Positions 1 to 6,357 are shown, numbered from the stretch's first letter. The stretch: DNA of 9,805 nt from Chloroflexota bacterium (GCA_027624995.1 JAQBTI010000067.1:1-9805), one strand, 5' to 3'. The notes: a model not told the origin generated them from the sequence alone. A program made the numbers and translations.

Positions 1-203
1 AAGAGAGCTACCATCACAGGGTAGACGCCGCCCAACCCATAGTCGGCGTGAACTACTCCTCCCATATTCCGGACCATCGAACCCCCGTGACAGGCCTGTA
101 CCTCGCAAACACGACACAGGTGTACCCGGAGGACCGGGGCACAAACTACAGCGTTCGAATGGGGCGTCGTGTCGCACAGATGCTTATGGACGATCTGGCT
201 TAG
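1..203 (+). CDS. FAD-dependent amine-oxidase/protoporphyrinogen-oxidase-like oxidoreductase, C-terminal end (partial)
   Basis: The reading frame is open from the left edge (codons from base 3) to TAG at 201-203, giving the last 66 residues of a protein that starts outside the window. The segment contains HRTPVTGLYLANTTQVYPED followed by RGTNYSVRMGRRVAQ. This matches the C-terminal FAD-binding end of the NAD(P)/FAD-dependent amine-oxidase-like family, where a GLYLA..xQ(I/V)YPxDRGTNY motif closes the flavin site and a helix with GRxxA follows. The substrate cannot be inferred: members near glycan gene clusters and carotenoid or porphyrin oxidases share this ending. The gene ends 93 bases before the NuoE-like gene and probably belongs to a separate, upstream transcription unit. 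The family call is from recognising the motif; the substrate is unknown. Confidence 0.65.
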   Translation, partial: ESYHHRVDAAQPIVGVNYSSHIPDHRTPVTGLYLANTTQVYPEDRGTNYSVRMGRRVAQMLMDDLA

Positions 204-215
204 GCGAGTGATAGA

Positions 216-221
216 TACAAT
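216..221 (+). promoter_or_regulatory. Candidate -10 box (TACAAT) for the nuoEF operon
   Basis: TACAAT within GATACAAT matches the bacterial -10 consensus at five of six positions. It lies 13 bases after the stop of the upstream gene and would give a leader of about 70 bases before the ATG at 297. I see no good TTGACA-like -35 box at the usual spacing. The same GATACAAT string occurs just before mutS (6502-6509), which supports its use as a housekeeping -10 element here. A weaker alternative is TTGTCG (251-256) with TACCAT (274-279) at 17-base spacing, which would give a nearly leaderless transcript. Confidence 0.35.
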
Positions 222-296
222 CAGGCGCGGTCGATTCGGGCCGAAAGCGCTTGTCGTAGGGCTGCGTCCCGTGTACCATTGTGACGAATTTTGCAA

Positions 297-791
297 ATGG
301 TGGAGGCTGCCCTGTTGAGCTCCGATGCCAAGGGCATCAAGGACCGGGTGCGCGAGGCCATCTCATCGGGCAAGCGCCCCACCAAAACGGTCCTGTCGTC
401 CTTACTCTCGGTCCACGACGAACTCGGCTACCTGCCGGATGAAGCCATCGAAGAGGTCGCAGCGCTCTCAAACACGACCATCAACGAGGTCTGGGGCGTC
501 GCTACCTTCTACACTAACTTCCGCTTTACACCGCCCGGACGCCACCTCGTCGAAGTCTGCTGGGGTCCAACTTGCCACTTGGCCGGCGCCGGCAAGATCA
601 TCGACTCCATACAGAAGCAGTTGGGCCTTTCCAGCGAGGGCGAGACAGAAGACAATCAGGTCAGCCTGAAGTACAACACTTGCCTGGGGGCATGCGCCCA
701 GCCGCCAGTCGCGAGCATCGACCACCGCCTCATCGGGCGCCTCACCGCCAACTCGGCTATGCGAGCCGTCTCCGAGGTCCTGAGTAAATAA
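297..791 (+). CDS. nuoE: NuoE/HoxE/FdsG-like thioredoxin-fold [2Fe-2S] subunit of an NADH-linked complex
   Basis: This is the small [2Fe-2S] subunit that partners the NADH/FMN subunit encoded next door. It has the family layout: an N-terminal helical part with SVHDELGYLPDEAIEEVA and a WGVATFYTNF segment, then a thioredoxin-like domain. The four cluster ligands are in place as C-x4-C (CWGPTC) and C-x3-C (CLGAC). At about 164 residues it is of normal length. The start is ambiguous. TTG 291, ATG 297 and GTG 300 are in frame but have no Shine-Dalgarno sequence, whereas GGAGG at 302-306 sits 8 bases before an in-frame TTG at 315, which would give 158 residues and lose nothing conserved. The stop overlaps the next ATG by one base (TAATG), so translation is probably coupled. 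HoxE, HndA and FdsG are close relatives; the name nuoE is used for the family. Confidence 0.9.
   Translation: MVEAALLSSDAKGIKDRVREAISSGKRPTKTVLSSLLSVHDELGYLPDEAIEEVAALSNTTINEVWGVATFYTNFRFTPPGRHLVEVCWGPTCHLAGAGKIIDSIQKQLGLSSEGETEDNQVSLKYNTCLGACAQPPVASIDHRLIGRLTANSAMRAVSEVLSK
302..306 (+). promoter_or_regulatory. GGAGG ribosome binding site supporting a TTG start at 315
   Basis: GGAGG lies 8 bases before an in-frame TTG (315-317), a good spacing for initiation. The in-frame ATG at 297 has no comparable purine-rich sequence upstream. The NuoE-like protein may therefore really begin at 315 (MSSDAKGIKDRV...). A leaderless or short-leader start at ATG 297 remains possible. Confidence 0.4.
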
Positions 792-2560
792 TGGCCACCT
801 ACCAGGAGCTCAAGGTCGAGGCCGATGACCGCTGGGCCGTCCTGCTTTCAGAAAAGCCATGGATTAGGGTCGGCACCGGAATGTGCGGGCATGCGGCCGG
901 CGCTTACGACGTTCTCTCTTCCATCCGATCGGAGTTGGACGCCCGTGGCATCGATGCCACCGTCGACGAGGTTGGCTGCCTTGGCCTCTGCTACGCTGAG
1001 CCGCTCGTCGATATACAACTTCCCGGCAAGCCTCGGCTCTTCTTCTCAAACGTAATACCTGAAGATATCCCCGACATAGTGGACTCCTACGTCGTGGACG
1101 GGAGCGTCCCAGGCAGCAAGGTGCTCGGCTATCTGGGCCGTGACCCGATCCAAGGAGTCCCCGACCTGAAGTCGCTTCCCGGCATGCATCATCAAAAGAG
1201 GATCGCCCTCCGTAACGCGGGGCACATAGCCCCCGACGACGTGTATCAGTACATCGCCCAGGGCGGCTACTCGGCCATACAAAAGGCCCTGTCCGAGATG
1301 GAGCCGTTGGAAGTCATCCAGGCCATCACCGACTCGGGCCTGCGAGGCAGAGGGGGCGCCGCTTTCTCGACAGGTATCAAGTGGAGCTTCCTGGTCCGAT
1401 CTCCAGGACCACCTAAGTACATCCTGTGCAACTGCGAAGAGGGAGACCCCGGCGCATTCAATGACAAGGGCATCTTGGAGGGCGACCCTCACATGCTTCT
1501 GGAGGGCATGGCACTCGCAGGATACGCGACAGGAGCGACAAAAGGCTTTGTATTTATTAGGCACGGCCACGACGGTCCGATCGACCGGACCGAGCGGGCG
1601 ATAGAACAGGCCTACGAGCTGGGCCTCCTCGGTCAGAACATCCTGGACACAGACTGGAGCTTCGACATTGAGGTGTCGCTGACCGGTGAGTCGTACGTCT
1701 CGGGAGAAGAGACGGCTCTCATGGATGCCATCGAGGGCAAGAGGGCCATGCCGCGCTTCCGGCCGCCATTCCCTGCCCAGGCAGGCGTGTGGGGCAAGCC
1801 CACCAACATCAACAACGTCAAGACCCTCGCCTACGCTCCGTCAATTATCGCGAACGGCAGCGAGTGGTTCTCCAGCATCGGAGTCAACAAGAGCACCGGC
1901 ACCGCAATTATCTGCTTGAGCGGACAGATAGAGCGCCCTGGCCTCTATGAGGTGCCGATGGGCCTAACGCTTGGCGAGGTGATCAACGACATCGGAGGGG
2001 GGGTCCGGGGCGGCAAACAGCTCAAGATGCTCCAGACCGGCGGTCCGCTCGGAGGCCTTTTGAGCGCCGATAGCCTGAGCATTAAACTCGACTTCGACGA
2101 GATGCGCGCGGCCGGTGCCATCCTCGGGTCCGGTGGCATTATCGTGGCCGACGAAGATACATGCGCCGTCGACATCACGAGGGTTCTCGTGGCCTTCTGC
2201 CAGTATGAGTCCTGTGGCAAGTGCTTCCCATGCAGGCTTGGCATGGAACACTTGCTTGAGATCATTGAGCGAATCAGTCGCTTCGAAGCTCGGCCAGAGG
2301 ACGTAGAGCTAATGCGCAACGTAGGCGCGACCATGGAGGGCGCATCCCTCTGCGGACACGGCCAGTTGGGCTTCGGCCCGATCCGGTCCGCCTTCGAACA
2401 CTTTGGCGAGGACTTCCGGGTCCACATTGAGGAAAAGCGCTGCCCCACCGGCAGCTGCCTCCAGCCTACACTGGAGATTAAGAACACCAGGCCCTATGCC
2501 ATCGACTTCGTTCCGGTCGGTGCGCGAGAGCCGGTCGCGGGAGCCGCTGATGCCAGATGA
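791..2560 (+). CDS. nuoF: NuoF/HndC/FdsB-like NADH-binding FMN and [4Fe-4S] subunit with N-terminal thioredoxin-like domain
   Basis: This 589-residue diaphorase subunit is expected to exchange hydride between NAD(H) and FMN and pass single electrons to iron-sulfur clusters. Residues about 20-100 form a thioredoxin-like ferredoxin domain (C32, C63, C67). Residues about 130-465 are the flavin/NADH module, with GLRGRGGAAFSTGIKW (183-198) and CNCEEGDPGAFND (213-225). The [4Fe-4S] site is ESCGKCFPC (C475, C478, C481) with C521. The N-terminal domain resembles that of HndC, HydB and FdsB, and makes the protein longer than NuoF of classical complex I. V27 stands where NuoE has its first cluster Cys. 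After CPTGSC (C551, C556) the protein soon ends, so it lacks the double [4Fe-4S] ferredoxin tail common in HydB/HndC. It starts with a one-base overlap on nuoE, and its end overlaps the next gene by 11 bases. Confidence 0.93.
   Translation: MATYQELKVEADDRWAVLLSEKPWIRVGTGMCGHAAGAYDVLSSIRSELDARGIDATVDEVGCLGLCYAEPLVDIQLPGKPRLFFSNVIPEDIPDIVDSYVVDGSVPGSKVLGYLGRDPIQGVPDLKSLPGMHHQKRIALRNAGHIAPDDVYQYIAQGGYSAIQKALSEMEPLEVIQAITDSGLRGRGGAAFSTGIKWSFLVRSPGPPKYILCNCEEGDPGAFNDKGILEGDPHMLLEGMALAGYATGATKGFVFIRHGHDGPIDRTERAIEQAYELGLLGQNILDTDWSFDIEVSLTGESYVSGEETALMDAIEGKRAMPRFRPPFPAQAGVWGKPTNINNVKTLAYAPSIIANGSEWFSSIGVNKSTGTAIICLSGQIERPGLYEVPMGLTLGEVINDIGGGVRGGKQLKMLQTGGPLGGLLSADSLSIKLDFDEMRAAGAILGSGGIIVADEDTCAVDITRVLVAFCQYESCGKCFPCRLGMEHLLEIIERISRFEARPEDVELMRNVGATMEGASLCGHGQLGFGPIRSAFEHFGEDFRVHIEEKRCPTGSCLQPTLEIKNTRPYAIDFVPVGAREPVAGAADAR
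2539..2543 (+). promoter_or_regulatory. GGGAG ribosome binding site that fixes the start of the large subunit at 2550
   Basis: GGGAG lies 6 bases before ATG 2550, inside the last codons of the NuoF-like gene. The frame stays open back to 2403, but the extra residues read as an off-frame translation of the NuoF C-terminus. Homology to the family begins right after ATG 2550 (MPDEISLTIDGV, the start of a [2Fe-2S] ferredoxin domain). The true start is therefore 2550. Confidence 0.75.
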
Positions 2561-5318
2561 GATCAGCCTAACGATCGACGGTGTGACCGTGGCGGCCGAG
2601 CCGGGTACGAACGTCCTTCAGGCTTCATTGAACGCCGGAAAATATGTCCCGTATCTCTGCTACTACCCGGGGATGAAGGCTTTCGGCGCTTGCCGAATGT
2701 GCGTAGTCGAGATAGAAGGCGGCCCGCCCGGTACTCCAGCCTCGTGCACCGTACCTGCGGCCAACGGCATGGTGGTTACCACCAACTCATCAAAACTTGC
2801 CAGTGTGCGCCGCGGGATTATGGAACTGCTGCTCGCCGAGCACCCGCATGGGTGTCTGACATGTCATCGCATCGAGCTCTGCGGACCTGCCGACATCTGC
2901 TTGCGGCACGTCTCAGTCAACGACCGATGCGTCACCTGCCCGAAGAACGAGCGGTGCGAGCTCAAAGATACCGTCCGCTATCTCGAAATGGAGATGGATA
3001 CTCCCCTCACCTACAACAATCGCCACCTGCCGCTCGCCGTGTCCGATCCCTTCTGGGAGATGGACATGAACCTGTGCATCGTATGCGCGCGATGCGTGCG
3101 GGTCTGCGACGAGGTCCGCGGAGACTACGCAATCACGCTCCAGCAGAGGTCGGGCCGCAGCCTCATCGGCACCTCGCAGGGGACCTCGCTATTGGAGTCG
3201 GGATGCGAATTCTGCGGCGCGTGCATCGACGTGTGTCCGACCGGCGCGCTGGTCGAGCGCAACTACAAGTGGGACAAGGCCGTTAGCACAGTCACGACCA
3301 CGTGCCCTCATTGCCCGGTCGGCTGCCAGTTGAACCTGGAGGTAGACAAGCGAGGACGCGTTATCAGGTCGATCGGCGACATCCACGCCGAGGCCAACCA
3401 GGGCCAGACTTGCTACAAGGGGAAGTTCGGTCTGGACTTTGTCAACAGCAAGGAGCGACTCAAACGGCCTCTCATAAGGCGCGACGGCCAACTCATGGGC
3501 GTCACCTGGGACGATGCCCTCGACCACGCCGCAGAACGCCTAGCCGAATACCAGGACGGCACCTACGCCCTGATTGCTTCCCCCAGAGGAACGAACGAAG
3601 ACAACTATGTCGCCCAGAAATTCGCCAGGGCGGTCATGCGTACCAACAGCGTCGATGTCTCGTCCAACCTTCGTCCCGAGCTCGTGTCGCCCCTGCGCGA
3701 CCTTCTGGGCTACGGGGCGGCGACCAACCCTATCTGGGACCTGGAGAACGCCAAGGGATTCTTGGTTGTGTCCAGCAATATGACGGAAGAGCAGACCGTG
3801 GCCGCGGTCCCGCTGAAAAAGGCTTTGAGCAATGGCGCAACGCTCATCGTCATTGACCAGCGTGAGACTGAGCTAACAAGGCATGCGGACATCTGGCTCA
3901 GGCCGAGGCCTGGAAGCGAGTCCGCCCTCTTGGGAGGAATGCTCCGAACTATTATGGACGAGTCGCTTGACGATCACGACTTCCTCGCCGATAACTGCGA
4001 TGGCCTTGACGCCCTGAAGTACTCGCTTTGGCGGTTCGATCTCATACAAGTCGAGGCGAGCACCGGCGTGTCGCAGGACGACATTAGATCGGCGGCCCGG
4101 CTTTTCGCACAGACCGGGCCGGCCGCCATCCTATATGGCCTCGAGACCGTTGCGGCCGCTCAGCGCGAAGCTTGCGTAACCGCTCTTGTCAACTTGGCTC
4201 TGACGACCGGAAACGTTGGCAAGCCCTCGGCCGGCCTGTACCCTCTGGCGGTAGGCGCCAACGCCCAGGGTTCGATCGACGTCGGTTGCACCCCTGACCT
4301 TCTGCCCGGATACGTCGAGGTTGCGGACTCAGCCGCCAGCAAGTCTTTGGAGCGCGCGTGGGACGCACCTATTCCGGCCAGGCCCGGTTATAGAATCTCT
4401 GAGATAACCAACGCCATCAACAACGGCGATATCAAGGCTCTCCACATTATCGGAGACAGCCCGAACTTCACGAACGGGGAGTTGGGCAGCTTCGTAGAGG
4501 CGTTGGAGCGGCTAGAATTTCTGCTCGTCCAGGACACCTTTGCCAGCCAGATCACTAACGCTGCCGACGTAGTCCTTCCTTCAGCGACCTTTGCGGAAAA
4601 GGAAGGGACATACACGAGTATGGAGAGACGAGTCCAACTCTTGAGGCCCGCCCTGGCGCCGCGAGCCGAAGAGCGTTCCGATTGGCTCGCGATCAGCCAG
4701 ATCGCAACTCGAATGGGTGCCCAACGATTCGGATATGGGGCTCCGAGCGAAATATTCGATGAGATCAGCGACCTGGTCGGGCTATACGGCGGCATCACAT
4801 ATGGACGAATCGGCCCCAGAGGACTCCAGTGGCCGTGCCTGGCGGCTGATATGCTGGACACACCAGTGCTGTTCGAAGCGGGCTTCGACGCCCGCAAAGC
4901 AAAGCTCGGTCAGATGATACCGGCGGCCAATCCCGAACCGGCGAACGCTGACTACCCAATGCACTTCGCCCGCGGTAGATTGCTGCACATGCCGGAGGCG
5001 GACGTCGAGATCGAAACGAACAATGGACGCAATCGAATTCGCAGAGACGACGTCATAGAGATACACCCCGAAGACGCTGCGGTCCTCGGCATTGCCGAAG
5101 GTGAGTCCGTTGAGGTCGCCTCGACGCGCGGCAGGATGAGGGGAGTGGCGAGGCTAACCGGACGACAGAAGTCCCTAATATCGTCTACGGCGCTCTTCGG
5201 CCAGATGATCACATCGCTGGAGCACGACACTTCGCCGGATCCGATGCTCAAAGCACCGACCCTCCCACTTCTGCCCGCGCGACTGTCCAAGGTGAGCGAA
5301 ACGGCCGCGGCGGATTAG
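2550..5318 (+). CDS. Formate-dehydrogenase-alpha/NuoG-like iron-sulfur molybdopterin-fold subunit lacking FDH active-site residues
   Basis: This 922-residue subunit is the large electron-carrying partner of the NuoEF-like pair. Residues 1-80 are a [2Fe-2S] domain (C37, C48, C51, C66). Next comes a His/Cys motif (H98, C102, C105, C111) and an unusual second C-x2-C-x5-C (C127, C130, C136), with C117 between them. Two complete [4Fe-4S] ferredoxin motifs follow (C176, C179, C182, C186 and C219, C222, C225, C229). The molybdopterin-oxidoreductase domain begins with its own [4Fe-4S] motif (C252, C255, C259, C288) and keeps the following Lys (K290). Gapless alignment to formate dehydrogenase shows the catalytic Cys/Sec-His pair replaced by R375-P376 and the substrate Arg of the PLRGQNN motif replaced by A567. 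The intact second ferredoxin motif makes it more FDH-like than NuoG-like, yet formate oxidation is unlikely. It may be annotated elsewhere as NuoG or as a molybdopterin-dependent oxidoreductase. Family certain, reaction unknown. Confidence 0.85.
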   Translation: MPDEISLTIDGVTVAAEPGTNVLQASLNAGKYVPYLCYYPGMKAFGACRMCVVEIEGGPPGTPASCTVPAANGMVVTTNSSKLASVRRGIMELLLAEHPHGCLTCHRIELCGPADICLRHVSVNDRCVTCPKNERCELKDTVRYLEMEMDTPLTYNNRHLPLAVSDPFWEMDMNLCIVCARCVRVCDEVRGDYAITLQQRSGRSLIGTSQGTSLLESGCEFCGACIDVCPTGALVERNYKWDKAVSTVTTTCPHCPVGCQLNLEVDKRGRVIRSIGDIHAEANQGQTCYKGKFGLDFVNSKERLKRPLIRRDGQLMGVTWDDALDHAAERLAEYQDGTYALIASPRGTNEDNYVAQKFARAVMRTNSVDVSSNLRPELVSPLRDLLGYGAATNPIWDLENAKGFLVVSSNMTEEQTVAAVPLKKALSNGATLIVIDQRETELTRHADIWLRPRPGSESALLGGMLRTIMDESLDDHDFLADNCDGLDALKYSLWRFDLIQVEASTGVSQDDIRSAARLFAQTGPAAILYGLETVAAAQREACVTALVNLALTTGNVGKPSAGLYPLAVGANAQGSIDVGCTPDLLPGYVEVADSAASKSLERAWDAPIPARPGYRISEITNAINNGDIKALHIIGDSPNFTNGELGSFVEALERLEFLLVQDTFASQITNAADVVLPSATFAEKEGTYTSMERRVQLLRPALAPRAEERSDWLAISQIATRMGAQRFGYGAPSEIFDEISDLVGLYGGITYGRIGPRGLQWPCLAADMLDTPVLFEAGFDARKAKLGQMIPAANPEPANADYPMHFARGRLLHMPEADVEIETNNGRNRIRRDDVIEIHPEDAAVLGIAEGESVEVASTRGRMRGVARLTGRQKSLISSTALFGQMITSLEHDTSPDPMLKAPTLPLLPARLSKVSETAAAD

Positions 5319-5391
5319 AGCACGTGGTTCCGGGCCAGGCCAAAAGGGTTGTCTGCCATGGACTTAGGGTCTTTCGATTTGTCGCCTGGGA

Positions 5392-5459
5392 GGTCCTTCG
5401 ACGGGCTCAGGACGAACGGAAAGAGAGGCCTCCGTACGTGGTGAGCCTGTCGAACCACG
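5392..5459 (+). repeat. Two-armed palindromic intergenic repeat
   Basis: Arm 1 (5392-5419) contains TTCGACGGGCTCA between GTCC and GGAC. Arm 2 (5432-5459), inverted, contains TTCGACAGGCTCA between GTGG and CCAC. The arms match at 21 of 28 positions and are separated by 12 bases. Each arm can fold into its own hairpin with a 4-bp stem and 13-base loop, and the two arms can also pair with each other. The core TTCGAC(A/G)GGCTCA with a flanking ACGAACGG is a pattern I recognise from dispersed intergenic repeats in many bacteria, whose false translations read like VVSLSNHG and FVLSPSKD (both can be read here). It is most likely a REP/MITE-like element rather than a gene. Confidence 0.8.
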
Positions 5460-5509
5460 GCGGATCTCCGCGAAGCCATGACGGCCGAATGACCCTGGTC
5501 TTGGACTCC

Positions 5510-5525
5510 GGTCCGTCGACAGACC
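5510..5525. promoter_or_regulatory. Near-perfect 16-base palindrome, candidate operator
   Basis: GGTCCGTCGACAGACC is symmetric at 14 of 16 positions around a GTCGAC core. It lies about 60 bases before the start of the FNR-like gene, in the spacer after the large subunit. This is where an operator for independent control of that gene would be expected. No regulator is encoded nearby, so the role is inferred from symmetry and position only. Confidence 0.25.
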
Positions 5526-5571
5526 ATGTGTGGCTCACAAATGAATACCGGCGGATAGTCGATAACGCCCC

Positions 5572-5578
5572 AAGGAGG
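5572..5578 (+). promoter_or_regulatory. Strong Shine-Dalgarno (AAGGAGG) for the FNR-like gene
   Basis: AAGGAGG lies 8 bases before ATG 5587. It is the best ribosome binding site in the window and fixes the start. Its strength suggests independent initiation rather than coupling to the operon upstream. Confidence 0.75.
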
Positions 5579-5586
5579 GCACCCAG

Positions 5587-6333
5587 ATGATTACACTGCG
5601 GCCCAAACCTAAACCAAAGCTGGCCGAGGTCCCGATCTTGCGCAGGAAGGACCTGACTCCCGACATTATGCTGGTGTGGCTCGAGCGGCCCGAGAACTTC
5701 ACCTTCAAACCGGGCCAGTACTGCACCATTGGCAGGGACGGAGTGGAGCGGGCGTACTCGATCGTATCGGCGCCCCATGAGGAGGACCTGGAGCTTTTTA
5801 TCGAGCTGGTCCCTCTTCCGGATGGCGTCCTGACCCCGAAGCTGTGGGAGTTGAAGCCCGGCGACACGGTCTCCATACGACCGCGTGCCAAGGGGATCTT
5901 CACAATGGACCCCTCCCTCCCAGACCAGTTCCTGGTCTCAACCGTCACCGGTGTCGTGCCCTACGTCAGCTTCATCCGAGACTACGTACACAACGGACGC
6001 GTAGGCCACCGCTTCTTCATCCTCCATGGAGCCAGCTACCACGACGAGTTCACGTACGACGAGGAGTTGGGGGCGATCGCCGCCGAGCGGCCGGACCTGC
6101 TCACCTTCGTGCCTAGTATCAGCCGCCCGGACGAGAGCCGGAACGAAGGTTGGCAGGGCGAGACAGGCCGCGTCAACACCGTAGTCGAAAAATACCTCGA
6201 GAAATTCGAACTCACGCCAGACGACACTCTGGTCTACGCCTGTGGCCACCCCGGCATGATCGAAGACGTCAAGGCGCGCCTGCTGCCTAAGGGATACAGG
6301 GTCGAGGAAGAGCGCTTCTGGAAGGAAGACTAG
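5587..6333 (+). CDS. Ferredoxin--NADP+ reductase-like FAD-binding oxidoreductase (FpR-like)
   Basis: This 248-residue soluble flavoprotein has the two-domain FNR layout. The FAD-binding barrel shows PGQYCTIG (42-49), the flavin motif RAYS (55-58), and GVLTPKLWELKPGD (80-93), the counterpart of GxLTxxLxxLKxGD in bacterial FpR. The nucleotide-binding domain contains TVTGVVPYVSFIRDY (119-133), RPRAKG before it, GRVNTV (194-199), and YACGHPGMIEDV (217-228), the usual YxCGxPxMIxD site. The C-terminus, VEEERFWKED, is longer than the VEKxW-type ending of FpR. Such enzymes move electrons between NADPH and ferredoxin or flavodoxin. Where relatives have a GTGxAPF-type glycine loop, this one reads VTGVVPY. 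It follows the NADH-linked operon after 268 bases and has its own strong ribosome binding site, so a functional link is plausible but not shown. Other FNR-family reductases remain possible. Confidence 0.8.
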   Translation: MITLRPKPKPKLAEVPILRRKDLTPDIMLVWLERPENFTFKPGQYCTIGRDGVERAYSIVSAPHEEDLELFIELVPLPDGVLTPKLWELKPGDTVSIRPRAKGIFTMDPSLPDQFLVSTVTGVVPYVSFIRDYVHNGRVGHRFFILHGASYHDEFTYDEELGAIAAERPDLLTFVPSISRPDESRNEGWQGETGRVNTVVEKYLEKFELTPDDTLVYACGHPGMIEDVKARLLPKGYRVEEERFWKED

Positions 6334-6338
6334 CTCGT

Positions 6339-6357
6339 CGGGACCGCCACGGTTCCG
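6339..6357 (+). terminator. GC-rich hairpin just after the FNR-like gene
   Basis: CGGGACCG and CGGTTCCG pair over 8 bp (one G-T) around a CCA loop, beginning 5 bases after the TAG stop. It is a strong hairpin, but no T-tract follows (GCGCGAATCG). It may act as a 3'-end stabiliser or a weak or Rho-assisted terminator rather than a classical intrinsic terminator. Confidence 0.4.

Noticed and set aside
1046..1570. Long antisense open frames inside the NuoF-like gene, and similar ones inside mutS and the large subunit
   Set aside because: They are shadows of GC-rich coding sequence: the sense frames carry clear family motifs, and the antisense translations show none.
2403..2549. A 49-residue N-terminal extension of the large subunit, open in frame from ATG 2403
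   Set aside because: It overlaps conserved NuoF coding sequence in another frame, shows no family homology, and a ribosome binding site with ATG 2550 sits exactly at the start of the ferredoxin domain.
2550..5318. Active NAD-dependent formate dehydrogenase
   Set aside because: The Mo-ligating Cys/Sec, adjacent His and substrate Arg are all replaced, so the activity cannot be supported even though the fold matches.
5324..5590. Small open frames on both strands across the spacer (88, 70 and 123 codons)
   Set aside because: Their translations contain the VVSLSNHG / FVLSPSKD strings typical of the palindromic repeat read through by chance; there is no independent coding signal.
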